NCBI GenBank assembly: GCA_012295275.1
Contig: CM022670.1
Location: 9,279,006-9,343,005 of the forward strand
Length of the DNA: 64,000 nt
Origin: Chrysomallon squamiferum
Taxonomy: Eukaryota > Mollusca > Gastropoda > Neomphalida > Peltospiridae
Direction of reading: 5' to 3'
The notes under the pieces are model-generated. The model worked only from the letters and a program-made list of their open reading frames with translations, was not told the DNA's origin and ran no database searches. Shown piece after piece: positions 1 to 10,233 of the stretch (its first letter is position 1; every line of letters begins with the position of its first letter). Made by a program: the position numbers and the translations under genes.

Positions 1-92
1 TTTCCACAGCAGTGCACAGTGTGCCGATGGTTGCTGCCAGGTACTTTTCTCCTCCCACACTCGTCAGCCGAGTACATTCAGAAAACAAAAAT
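1..92 (-). CDS. KIDINS220: KIDINS220 exon 16 (cut by window edge)
   Basis: The acceptor tatttttcag ends at 93. The exon continues in frame with [17 protein letters not shown] and [10 protein letters not shown], matching the conserved KAP block I know as RLSSVGGE. The exon is truncated at base 1. Confidence 0.85.
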
Positions 93-3000
93 CTGAAAAA
101 TACACATTAAACAAATATTCATTTTTATTATAAAATCTGATAAGCCATTAAGAAAACCTATAAATTATATATGATAAGCCATGAAGTAACAGTTTTTTAG
201 AAAAACATCTCTTAAAACTTGTTGCATCTACCTGGCTATTTCTAAATTATCTCAGAGTCCCCAAAACCATTTTACCAATGACTATCATATTCACTATTCC
301 TATTTATGTAATGGTACTGATGAATGATTTCTTGATGTAATTACAAGCAATATTTCACAGTTATATGCCATTGTGTGTCCTTATATTAAATGTTCAACAT
401 GGAGTAATAACATAATAACAATGATTCATAAACGGTTATCTCAAAAAACAAACAAATTAAAAATGCAAATAGTAATAAATGTATAAGACAATAAAACACC
501 AGATTGGTGAAATTTATGAAGCTCTAAACCTTTTTAAGAAGCTTTTTATAATGTTACGTCACCTAACACAAAAAACTGATCCAGTTTCTGCCATTTTCTT
601 GAAGTCTGGCTTGGGCTGCTGGTTACAGAACAGAGTCTGCAGAAGCAGAGTCCAGGAATGAATCTCCCCACCTATCAGCTGACTCAGACGTACTATCAAC
701 TCAATGTCGTATCTTTTGGCACAAAACAATATGATTCCTAGAAAATGAAAAACAATGTATGTAATAATAAGGAATAAGATATCTTCATGAAGCCATATTA
801 GTAACAGCATCATTGTTGGGGTTAATCCATTTTCAGAAGATTTATTATTTTGTCGCTGGTCTTTTCCTTATAACTCTTCATTATTTATTTTATTATTTTA
901 ACTTTTCAAAAAATTACTTTACTGGGTATATTATTTGGAATTGGAGAAGATTTTCAAGATGAACAAAACTAAAATGTAAATTACACAAATAATATTTCAT
1001 CATTAAACAAATATTAGGGTTTAAATTAGCATTACAAAACTGTATGCACAGTATGATGAATGGAAGGCTGAATTTTAGGAATGGAAGGCAGCTTAACGTA
1101 TGTTTTATTGACTTTAAATAATGTTTGCCATACCTAGAAATGCATATTCCAAAATGAAGAGTCCAAACCCAACTCCAAGTCCAACTTCAAAACGTACAGT
1201 GAGTCCAAGAATTTCCCCAGTGATGACATTGATTATAAGCAGAAATATAAAACTAACCCAGGTAAATGTGAAATGTTCATGAACATTCTGCATTGTAAAC
1301 AATTTCATCTCATCTGAAACAGTAACAAAGATAGACTCTCAGAAAATCTATAGTAATATTCAATTATTAATTTACATTTCTACCTAGTTGATCCAAGATA
1401 ACACATAGATTCAAAATAATCATTCGTTAAAATACACTATCTTATGTAATATAAATAGATCCTTAGATACAAAATAATCATTCATTAAAATGCACAATCT
1501 TATGTAACACAAACAGATCCTTAGATACAAAATAATCATTCATTAAAATATACAATCTTATGTAACATAAACAGATCCTTAGGTACAAAATAATCATTCA
1601 TTAAAATACACAGTGTTATGTAACACAAATAGATCCTTAGATACAAAATAATCATTCATTAAAATATACAATCTTATATAACATGAATAGAATCCTTTTT
1701 TCTATTATATCAAACTGACAAACAAACCATGGCTACATACAGGTGTATGAACACGCCTACATGTAAGTATCATGTGGCTCTGAAGAATAAATCTAAATAA
1801 ACCAAACAAATCTATACTAGAACATTCAGGCCCAGTGGAAAAATTACAACTCCAACCTGTAAGTCTTCCCAGCAGAAATGATTTTCCACTGCCCCACTTG
1901 GCATACAGTCCCACTGTGATGGGTGTGATGAGGGATGGATCGCTGAGAATATCTGCCAAAGCCCCACTGTAGATATCATAACCCAGCAAGTTCTCAGCAT
2001 CACTTGAGTTCAGATTTCCTGCAATCACATTTTAGTTTATATTAAATTTAGTTCTGTTAAACAAAAATAATAATTTTTATCATTTCAAATTTCGTTTAAT
2101 ATTAAATTATTACTTAAATATTGAAAAAAAAACCAAAAAACAAAAACCTAGCCTATTTTGATCTGATTTACAAATTTGGATTAATAATAATATATAATTT
2201 TTTTATTTTATTATTTTTGTTTAATCTTATTTGTACTACTCATATCTTATTTTAATTGATTTATTTATTTTATTTAATTTTTATATTTTTTATCAATATC
2301 TTTAACCTACAATACTCACTTACACAATTGATATTTTTTAGATAACCTTTAACCTTTAATAACTACACCATTGCTTTTCTTTTACTTTTACTGTTGAAAA
2401 CCTCACTTATCAGTAGTATAATACTATTGTAAAACGTTACAGAAATAATTATCACTGTTTTGTCTGACTGACAATTAGAACAAAAGTACTGAAATAAAAA
2501 TTAAAAAGAAAGCATACTGTTTCCAAATATCTGTGTGAGAACTCCTCGCTGATGGTAGGTGTCCATTGTGTAGGGTGTCTCGCCATTCTTGTTGGCGCGA
2601 TACAACAGCCGTCCATTCTTTGGGTTGCGTAGAAGCAGCTCAGTTATTTTTTTGTTACGTGCTCGAATAGCAATGTGCAGTGCAGTATCACCTTTCTACA
2701 AAAAAAATTTAATCAGTTTTATAAAAAAAATGAAATCTGTCAATAATAATTTTTATTATATAATAAAAAAAATTAAAATTTTAATTAAAACAAAAAAAAC
2801 AATTATTAATTAACAAAACTGTGATCACACTTTTTATCCATGTATAATGTTTTCAAAATGAATCATTATTTTTTAATAAATTTAATGAATATTTAATGAA
2901 AATATTTTATAATTAATAAGCATCTGGTTTGATTAGATGTTTTGTTTTTAGAAGTAATCAGGGACAAGTTATTCAAATGAAATGCAATATGATAGCTGTT

Positions 3001-6000
3001 GATATATTACATGAGCTACTGGTTGGAAGATAAATAGTGACAATGAAAAGGACTAAGTCATATACAACAAATGAAATCAGAAGTGATGATGATGATGATT
3101 ATATTCATAATGTTCACAACAATAATTATAAAGATGATAATAATAATCCCAGTAATAATGATGATAACAGAAATTACAGTAATACTTATAACAATAAAAA
3201 CAGAAACAACATGAATAATAATAATAATAATAATAATAACAATAATAACATTTACAACAACAACAATAATAATAAAGATAATATTAATACAAAAACAATT
3301 TTTATAATAATAATAATAATAATAAATAATAATAATAATTGTAATAATAACAATAATAATAAAGATAATATTAATAATAAAAGTAATTTTTATTGTAATA
3401 ATAATAATAATAATAATCTCACTTTATCACAGGCAGACACTCTAGCTCCTTTATCCAGTAAAAGTCTGACACATTCTTCATTTCTGCTCCTCACAGCTCT
3501 TAACAGTGGAGTAACACCATCCTATGAACAGAAATATAACAAAAACAAACTGCATTATAAAAAAAATATTATTTTGTTTATCAACCTGTAAATTTCTGTC
3601 CAAAGGGCAAGAAAAACTGTTACAAAACAACAACCACCAGAAATTCATTTCATTTTCTGTTCTTCTTAATCCCAAGAAAAACGTAATATATGTGTTTCTA
3701 TCTAAATATTTTTTATATTAGGTAGTACATTTATTTAGAGAATAATTAATTTATTCAATAAAATGACAAAACAATCAATTTGGCTGGATTTTACAAAAAA
3801 ATATCTACACAAAAACATTAATAAAATGAAAAGAAAAAAATATATATATATTAATCAACCCCTTAGACTCACCTAAAATTAAAAGAAGGTGAGCAGTCAA
3901 TCACTCGCCTGATAGCAATATTACCCTCGGCATATGTCTGCCATCATTTCCCTGCTCAACAACTGGATTCATATACAACAATGTAAATGCATTTTAGACA
4001 TTCAATTTTTATATCAGAAATAACTTGGTCACAATCACAAAAAGTTATTTCGGGTAATAAAATAAATCTCGTGATGGGGCACATCCCAACCATTAAGGAG
4101 ATCTAACCAGACATGATGACTGTGATTTGAGATAAAGTTTGCTGTATCAGATTTTCTGTCATCTCTTGATATACTGGTGGGTTTTTCAAGATAATGATAT
4201 TCATTTTAGTTGGAAATTTATCCTCTTTTTTTTCTGTATCATTGGACCTACCCTTGCAGGGTGAGTGGGATATCTTCAGTCCATGTTACTGAAAAACCAG
4301 ACGTGCATTTTGACAGAAAATAAATAAATTTGGGTTCAAATTAATGCTCAACAGACTGTCATGTTCTAATGTGCTAACAGTATGTGATGGCATCAGATGA
4401 ATGGACACAGATCTACAAACCTTTGAACTTATTTCGAGATCAGGATCGCTGTCCAGAAGTAACTTTGTAATTTCTGTATGACCTTTCTCCACCGACCAGT
4501 ACAAAGCTGTTTTACCTTCCTGAAAGATCAAATGAAATTGTGTATGCGACACGCTGTCCGAGCACAATAATATTCTGTCACTGTTCAAAAGAACAATTTC
4601 ATCAATGCATTTCGTATAAATGTTCATCTGACACTGTCAGGATGAAATAAAAAAAAAAAATATTAGCATTATTCTACAAGAGACAATCACAGTTTTACAC
4701 AAAGCATGCTTCATACACGTGAGAAATATTTCAAGATGAAAAACGTCTATGTTTTACCTTTGTGTCTGCCATTACAAAACAAATGTCGCTGTGGCAACCA
4801 GGTCGGCTGTAATCCAAGCCGATAACTCGAAATATATGAATACGACTGAAACACAGACACAAATAACCATGCTCCAATTTACAAATAACGAAATACAGCA
4901 ATTATCAATAAATTTAGATTAGTTATTTTGTTCAGAGCAGCCTGATTCACAGGTTTTGTTAACATCACTAAGTTTCTGATGTCATTCTGTAATTAAAAAA
5001 AGCACTTGCCGACATAATGCTGTGAATTATGTCTGTTAAGTGCAAGTACTTTCATTATTTATGGTAAAACAGAATCCACTAGGATTTGCAATGATTTATG
5101 ATCATTTATGTTGCCTTTTTTTTTTCCCCCCCCACTTTTTCTAACTGTACCACAGAGAAATTAACAATAAAATGCAGCAACATTAGAAATGGGATAAATA
5201 CACAACGTTCATTTTTAACATTTGATTTTTTTTTTTAAATAAAAAAATCAAATAATTGAAAATGAAGTAAGCACCTCCATCTCTTTAGATTTTCCCCACG
5301 CATTCAAAAACATGATAAATGACACATACCTGACCCTCAAAATCAACATCTACATATTTCTTGAGAAGAATTTTTACAACTTCTGTGTGACCCCCTTTCA
5401 CAGCATGGATCAATATAGTATCTCCTGACTTAGAAACAAAAACAAATAAAAGCATTTAAGAAAGAAGCAATTCATTTCCTTACACAATTATTAATGTTAC
5501 TCCAGATTATTAATTGAAAACTAATATTTAGCTTTAAATTTATTTTTATCCTTGTAAACATCTGTTTTTGTTAATTCACTTTACTATTGTAATTAGGACA
5601 TTGCAGTCGGGCTTGAACATAATATCATCATAAAAGATTAACATACAGGTACTCTTTTAACTGAATTCTAGAACAGATATATCAAATTGTTATTTCTGCA
5701 TAAAAATGGAGTTGTATGTAACGTTATTATTTATATAAATGGTGACAAACATCACTAGACTTTTCTAAAAATTAATTAAAGTGTTCTTTGTACATAATTA
5801 ATGCAACATCAACCACACAAATTTTTACCAATATCAGATAAATTAAAACAATCTTACTCTGTCTGTCATATTCACGTAAGCTCCTTTGGTAACAAGAGCA
5901 TGAACAATTTCCAAATACCCTTCTTTAGCTGCTACAGCCAGTGGAGTGTAACCCTCCTAAAAATAAAAACTTTTAAATGAATCTTTACCATTCTTTCACA

Positions 6001-7247
6001 GTTTTCAACCATCAACTTCAATTAATAAAGCTGAACAAAACGTTAAAACAATATTTTAAAAAAAAAAAAAATTAAATGCATCTTTATTATTTTTGTTTGT
6101 TTGCAATTTTCAATTTCAATTAATATTGCTGAACAAAACCTTCTAAAAAAATAAAGCACCTTGTCTGTGGCATTAATGTTGGGGTCATATTCCAACAGAG
6201 CATTGACTACTTCGAAATAACCACCACTTGTTGCGACTAACAGTGCAGTCCACGAATTCTGAAAGTGATAGAAATCAAAGAGTTAATTGTACATTAAGAA
6301 ATATATGAAACAAAATAAAATAAATAAAGGTGAAATTTTCCTGATCAAAAACTGGTAATATTTCTTTCTTTTTTTTTTTTGTTTTGTTTTACTGGAGTTT
6401 TTTTAATATTTCATCTCTTCTTTATGTTAGAACAAACTACAGAATAAGAACTATAAATTACCATTCCAGATGCATCAACATTTGCCCCCTCAGAAAGAAG
6501 CAATTCCACAATTTCCAGATGACCTTTACGAGCTGCCCATATTAGAGGAATGGTTCCATACTGAGAAAAATGAAAGAAAGTTCTGGTAAACATTTTAAAA
6601 TTTAAAAAAAAAAAAAACCATTTATTATATTTTTGAAAATGTAAAGAAAAAAAAAAAAGGTAAAAAAATATAATAATTTTGGTACTTTTGCTATTATAAT
6701 AAAAACTAAACCAAATGAAATAATAAACATTTTTGGCTAAAATATAGAGACTGTGTTTAAAAAAAAAAAAAAAAAAGATAAAGAAAACCAACTGACAAAA
6801 GGTCCACTGTTAACTGTTATTTTTATTTACTGATAAGAAAACATATCAAATAAGAAAGTTTTTAAAAACATTTCAGTAGATAATTCAGTTAGTTGTTTAC
6901 CTTGTCACTGGAATTAATTTTGGCGCCTTTCTTAATCAGCATTTTCACAATATCTAGATGACCTCTGCCTGCTGCCCATGCCAAACATGTCATATTATGC
7001 TGCAGAAAAATGAATGCACCTTTGAAATTACAAAGAATTATGACACAGCAAGTATTTTGCATTAATGCAAAAAATGACTTATAATATATCATTCTTTTTT
7101 TTCTTGAAGACACAAATACAATATAAAAATAATCTGTGTTAATTTAAAAGAAATATGAAGTCATATTATGCTGCAGAAACATTAAAAATGTATGCATCTT
7201 AGATGATAACATAAGAACACATTTCTAAGATCTGCAGGGGAGAAATC

Positions 7248-7306
<59 letters not shown>

Positions 7307-9667
7307 GCATATTCAAATGTTTGTTGTGTTTTTGTTAATTTAAATGCACCTTATAATAACTTATAGCCAAAAGAAATAATTTTTTATTATTTTTTAAATA
7401 AGAATAGTCCATGTTTACCTAGTTTTGTTTAATTTTTTTTTTAATTTTTTATTTATATATATTTGTGTCAGTGAATGTATTTTTCACCTTGCCTTATTAA
7501 ACAAGCATCAAATCTCATGGCTATAAAGATTAGAAACAAAAAATGTTCAACTGTAGAAAAATCAAATTGTTATTATTCAAACCTCGGCTTTCACATTTGG
7601 GTTGGCATCCCTGTCCAGCAATTCATGTACAACCATGGAATGTCCCTTGTAGCATGCCCACATTAATGGAGTCCATCCATTCTGGAAAAGAAACACAAAC
7701 AAGAAAATTAATGTTTGTTTCACAATATTAATGTATTGGAATTTTTTTTGAGAGAGTGGAGTATGGAATTTTCTTACATTGTTCATGGATTTTTAAAATT
7801 TTTGTTTGTTTTGAAAAGTGTTTTATTTATTTTTTATTATTTTTATTTTTTTTTTTTTTTTTTTTTTTGTTTATCTGTATTGTTTTTCTTGTTGTTGCTG
7901 TTCTAAAATCAATAATTCTAGAATAATTGAAACCCTGCTAATATTATAGACTAATGAAATCCAAACCAAATAAAATGGGATTATAATTAAATATTTCAAA
8001 ATTATGTTTATAACACCACAAAGCCTCACTGTTATGCACTGTAAGCAAACTAATACTTTTGAATCTAAGTCACTGTATTAATTACCAGTGTTAAATGTAG
8101 TTTTAACAGAACTAACAAAAAAAAAAAAAACAAAGATCATATCACACAGCAATCAGGATAGAAAACAAAGAAAACTTTTAAATAAATAATACACAGGGCA
8201 GAAGCCAGGTATCAGAACGCAAAAATATCTGTTAACAACACTGATACTGATTCAAATGTAATTTACACACAAACCTTTTGTTTACCAGTTGTGTCAAACT
8301 TGTTAAAACAAAAGTAAGCCAACATTCATACTGAGAAGAACTGATTCTGTATCTCACTAAACCCAGTGATTGTTTTACATAAATGATATAAAACAGATGT
8401 AGCCATTAAAACCTAAAAAATCAAACTTACCAAATCTCTGTGCTCAATGTTAGCAGATTTTTCAAGAAGCACAATAACTATTTCCAAATGTCCTTGTTTA
8501 GCAGCACATAAAAGAGCATTCCAGTTATCCTGAAAAAAAAAAATAAATAAAAAAAAAAAAAAAAATAAAAATAAATGCTAAAATTACTTTATACAGTACA
8601 TTAAAGATATTTATATACTAAAAATATTTTTAAAAACAGTTTTAACACAATTATAACTATTGTTCTGTAACATTATTTATGTTTAATTATAAAATATGTA
8701 AACATTTATTAGTAATTACACTATAGTGTTTGTTTATTAAGTTACTAAATTATTACTAGTCCTTGTTAAGATTCAACACCTCAGTCAAAACCATGTGAGC
8801 TAGCTATGACCTGTACTTGGTAAGTAAAGGAATATCCTGCATGGGGTTGTAAAGTTCAGGTTTTTAATTTATTTCTATTTAATGTTGACACAGAGAAAAC
8901 TGGAATTAATACTGAGTGTGCATAGTCTTAGTTTCAAGAATTTATAATCAGAAGGTTTTCCTTCATCAATTCAGCTGTTAAAAATATGTAACTTGTAAAA
9001 TATGGTTATAATATTTATTAATGTTAATGTTTGCATGGGCAAGATTAATGTTAATGGTCTAGTTTGTCAAAGTGTGTAATAGGATTTACATTTTAGTTTA
9101 AAGTTAATGCATTTTTTTTTTATTTTTTTTTTACCCCCCTGAATCAGCTAACTGAATATAATCTTGATCAAAGCATCAGCTATATTTAAGCTAAACTATA
9201 TATTTTTTTTTAATAGACTGCAGAAAACTACCATCTACAAGTTGAGAATTGCTATGATTATTAACTTACATTGTCCACAGCATCCACATCAACATCAGCA
9301 TCAAGCAGTTCTCTGAAAATGTGGAGCTCTCCCTTCTCACTGGCTAGCATTAGATACGTCTGTCCATTCTGTGTGGTCAGAGAGAAAACAATAAAAGAAA
9401 TTAATAACATTTGTAAATGCATAAGTGTGCATGTATGTGTGTGTGCGTGCGTGTGTGTGTGTGTGTGTGTGTTAATTATTTACTTATACACTTGCTCTAT
9501 ATACTATTTCCACTTTACCATTAAACTTTACAATGTTTGTGAATGATTTGAATTATATGTTGATGTATGTAACATCTGTTATAGTCTAACACATTATGTA
9601 ATTTTTCACTCCATGGATCCCTGAAGTATTAACTTTGTATAAAAAAATTAAAATCTGCACTTTTTCC

Positions 9668-9700
<33 letters not shown>

Positions 9701-10168
9701 CTCTATTCTTTTCACATATGTAATTTTTTCTCAGGTAAAGATAAATTTACTTGTAATGAGTTAAAAATAAAAATAATTTGTAATAAAGATAAAAACAATT
9801 TAAAATTTAGCATTAATGGTTTAATAAAAATTCATAAAATAAATTTATCTAACATGAAGTACTTACTAGTTCTCAATTAATTCCACATGAAAATACTTTT
9901 GGTTAAACATATTAACCACAACTAATATATTAAAAAAAAAAAAAAAATTAAATTTTAAAAAATACTGTTATATGAAATTTATACAAAATTACCTATCCTG
10001 GGGAGAAGTTTTAATTACTTTAAACTGTTTAAATACTAATGATAAGTTGAGAGTTACCTCATCTCTTTCTTCAAGATTTATATTTCCACTTTCTAGAAGA
10101 TTATGAACGGCTGAAAGATCTCCTTTGTCCACCTTCTCCCATAACATCTGAGACTTGAAGCTAGCCAT
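1..10168 (-). CDS. KIDINS220: KIDINS220/ARMS orthologue, N-terminal half (16 coding exons, runs off left edge)
   Basis: Kinase D-interacting substrate of 220 kDa is a membrane scaffold that couples neurotrophin and other receptors to MAPK signalling (known for the family). Visible here are about 629 residues. The start is [13 protein letters not shown] at 10168. Residues 38-367 are ten ankyrin repeats of 33 residues, one per exon, followed by a further repeat and the linker with [13 protein letters not shown]. The KAP NTPase domain begins near 428 and has a Walker A motif AKWGSGKS at 466-473. Two hydrophobic segments lie near 496-512 and 523-545. The last visible block contains RLTSVGGE. Coding exons, 5' to 3' on the minus strand: 10168-10058, 9368-9270, 8529-8431, 7681-7583, 6999-6901, 6560-6462, 6258-6160, 5956-5858, 5428-5330, 4519-4421, 3521-3423, 2695-2518, 2018-1857, 1313-1134, 737-563, 92-1. 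Every junction keeps frame with GT-AG sites. The C-terminal half lies left of the window. Confidence 0.93.
563..737 (-). CDS. KIDINS220: KIDINS220 exon 15
   Basis: A 175-bp exon entered in phase 1 and left in phase 2. It finishes the second membrane helix (GIILFCAKR) and continues into the cytosolic KAP region ([19 protein letters not shown]). Acceptor is ttttcattttctag, donor GTGACG. The frame meets a stop a few bases past the donor, which supports the splice. Confidence 0.85.
1134..1313 (-). CDS. KIDINS220: KIDINS220 exon 14, membrane segments
   Basis: A 180-bp exon, phase 1 to phase 1, starting [15 protein letters not shown]. Two hydrophobic stretches (about residues 496-512 and 523-541) fit the transmembrane helices inserted in the KAP domain. 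Acceptor is gttactgtttcag, donor GTATGG. Confidence 0.88.
1412..1694. repeat. 58-bp minisatellite, about 5 copies
   Basis: The motif caaaataatcattcattaaa recurs at 1412, 1470, 1528, 1586 and 1644, an exact 58-bp period with few substitutions. It lies in the KIDINS220 intron between exons 14 and 13. Confidence 0.93.
1857..2018 (-). CDS. KIDINS220: KIDINS220 exon 13, KAP NTPase P-loop
   Basis: A 162-bp exon, phase 1 to phase 1. It carries [15 protein letters not shown] and the Walker A segment [14 protein letters not shown] (Gly471, Lys472, Ser473), diagnostic of the KAP family of P-loop NTPases. Acceptor is gtgattgcag, donor GTTGGA. Confidence 0.95.
2518..2695 (-). CDS. KIDINS220: KIDINS220 exon 12, last ankyrin repeat and linker to KAP domain
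   Basis: A 178-bp exon entered in phase 0 and left in phase 1. It encodes residues 368-426, beginning [16 protein letters not shown] and containing [13 protein letters not shown] and NGETPYTMD, blocks I recall as strongly conserved in KIDINS220. Donor is GTATGC. Confidence 0.93.
3081..3418. repeat. AAT/AAC trinucleotide-rich tract
   Basis: An impure array of AAT, AAC and ATG triplets on the plus strand inside the KIDINS220 intron. It stays open as an Asn-rich frame (3037-3591 plus), which is composition and not a gene; the real coding exon here is on the minus strand. Confidence 0.85.
3423..3521 (-). CDS. KIDINS220: KIDINS220 ankyrin exon 11
   Basis: A 99-bp phase-0 exon encoding residues 335-367, starting [18 protein letters not shown]. 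Donor is GTGAGA. It abuts a long AAT/AAC-rich tract in the downstream intron (plus strand 3214-3418). Confidence 0.92.
4421..4519 (-). CDS. KIDINS220: KIDINS220 ankyrin exon 10
   Basis: A 99-bp phase-0 exon encoding residues 302-334, starting [18 protein letters not shown]. Acceptor is gatctttcag, donor GTTTGT. Confidence 0.92.
5330..5428 (-). CDS. KIDINS220: KIDINS220 ankyrin exon 9
   Basis: A 99-bp phase-0 exon encoding residues 269-301, starting [18 protein letters not shown]. The acceptor is tttctaag, chosen because it keeps the 33-residue length; an alternative AG three bases downstream would drop one residue. Donor is GTATGT. Confidence 0.9.
5858..5956 (-). CDS. KIDINS220: KIDINS220 ankyrin exon 8
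   Basis: A 99-bp phase-0 exon encoding residues 236-268, starting [18 protein letters not shown]. Donor is GTAAGA. Confidence 0.92.
6160..6258 (-). CDS. KIDINS220: KIDINS220 ankyrin exon 7
   Basis: A 99-bp phase-0 exon encoding residues 203-235, starting [18 protein letters not shown]. Donor is GTGCTT. The usual Gly-His of the repeat turn is Gly-Tyr here. Confidence 0.9.
6462..6560 (-). CDS. KIDINS220: KIDINS220 ankyrin exon 6
   Basis: A 99-bp phase-0 exon encoding residues 170-202, starting [18 protein letters not shown]. Acceptor is tttctcag, donor GTAATT. Confidence 0.92.
6901..6999 (-). CDS. KIDINS220: KIDINS220 ankyrin exon 5
   Basis: A 99-bp phase-0 exon encoding residues 137-169, starting [18 protein letters not shown]. 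Acceptor is ttctgcag, donor GTAAAC. Confidence 0.92.
7250..7306. repeat. (ATT)n microsatellite
   Basis: About 19 perfect ATT units in the KIDINS220 intron between exons 5 and 4. Confidence 0.95.
7583..7681 (-). CDS. KIDINS220: KIDINS220 ankyrin exon 4
   Basis: A 99-bp phase-0 exon encoding residues 104-136, starting [18 protein letters not shown]. Donor GTTTGA is a weak GT site. The acceptor is cttttccag. Confidence 0.92.
8431..8529 (-). CDS. KIDINS220: KIDINS220 ankyrin exon 3
   Basis: A 99-bp phase-0 exon encoding residues 71-103, starting [18 protein letters not shown]. Donor is GTAAGT. The acceptor tract lies in an A-rich plus-strand stretch (T-rich on the coding strand). Confidence 0.92.
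9270..9368 (-). CDS. KIDINS220: KIDINS220 ankyrin exon 2
   Basis: A 99-bp phase-0 exon encoding residues 38-70, starting [16 protein letters not shown]. Donor is GTAAGT. The repeat has an acidic finger ([11 protein letters not shown]). Confidence 0.9.
9436..9472. repeat. (GT)n microsatellite
   Basis: Alternating GT with two GC interruptions, in the KIDINS220 intron upstream (minus strand) of exon 2. Confidence 0.9.
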
Positions 10169-10233
10169 GACTGATTTTAGTGGTCAAAGTACTAATTCCA
10201 AAACGTTTCTTTGTTATTCCTTTTACATCACAC
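10058..10233 (-). CDS. KIDINS220: KIDINS220 first coding exon with 65 nt of 5' UTR
   Basis: The ATG is at 10168, and coding runs to 10058 (37 codons, phase 0), ending at donor GTAACT. The acceptor cacttttcag lies just upstream of 10233, so the exon carries a short 5' UTR and an upstream non-coding exon must exist. It encodes the helical start of the first ankyrin-like unit (residues 1-37). Confidence 0.85.

Noticed and set aside
3037-3591. 184-codon Asn-rich open frame on the plus strand
   Set aside because: It is produced by AAT/AAC triplet repeats and overlaps a true KIDINS220 exon on the minus strand; it has no domain.
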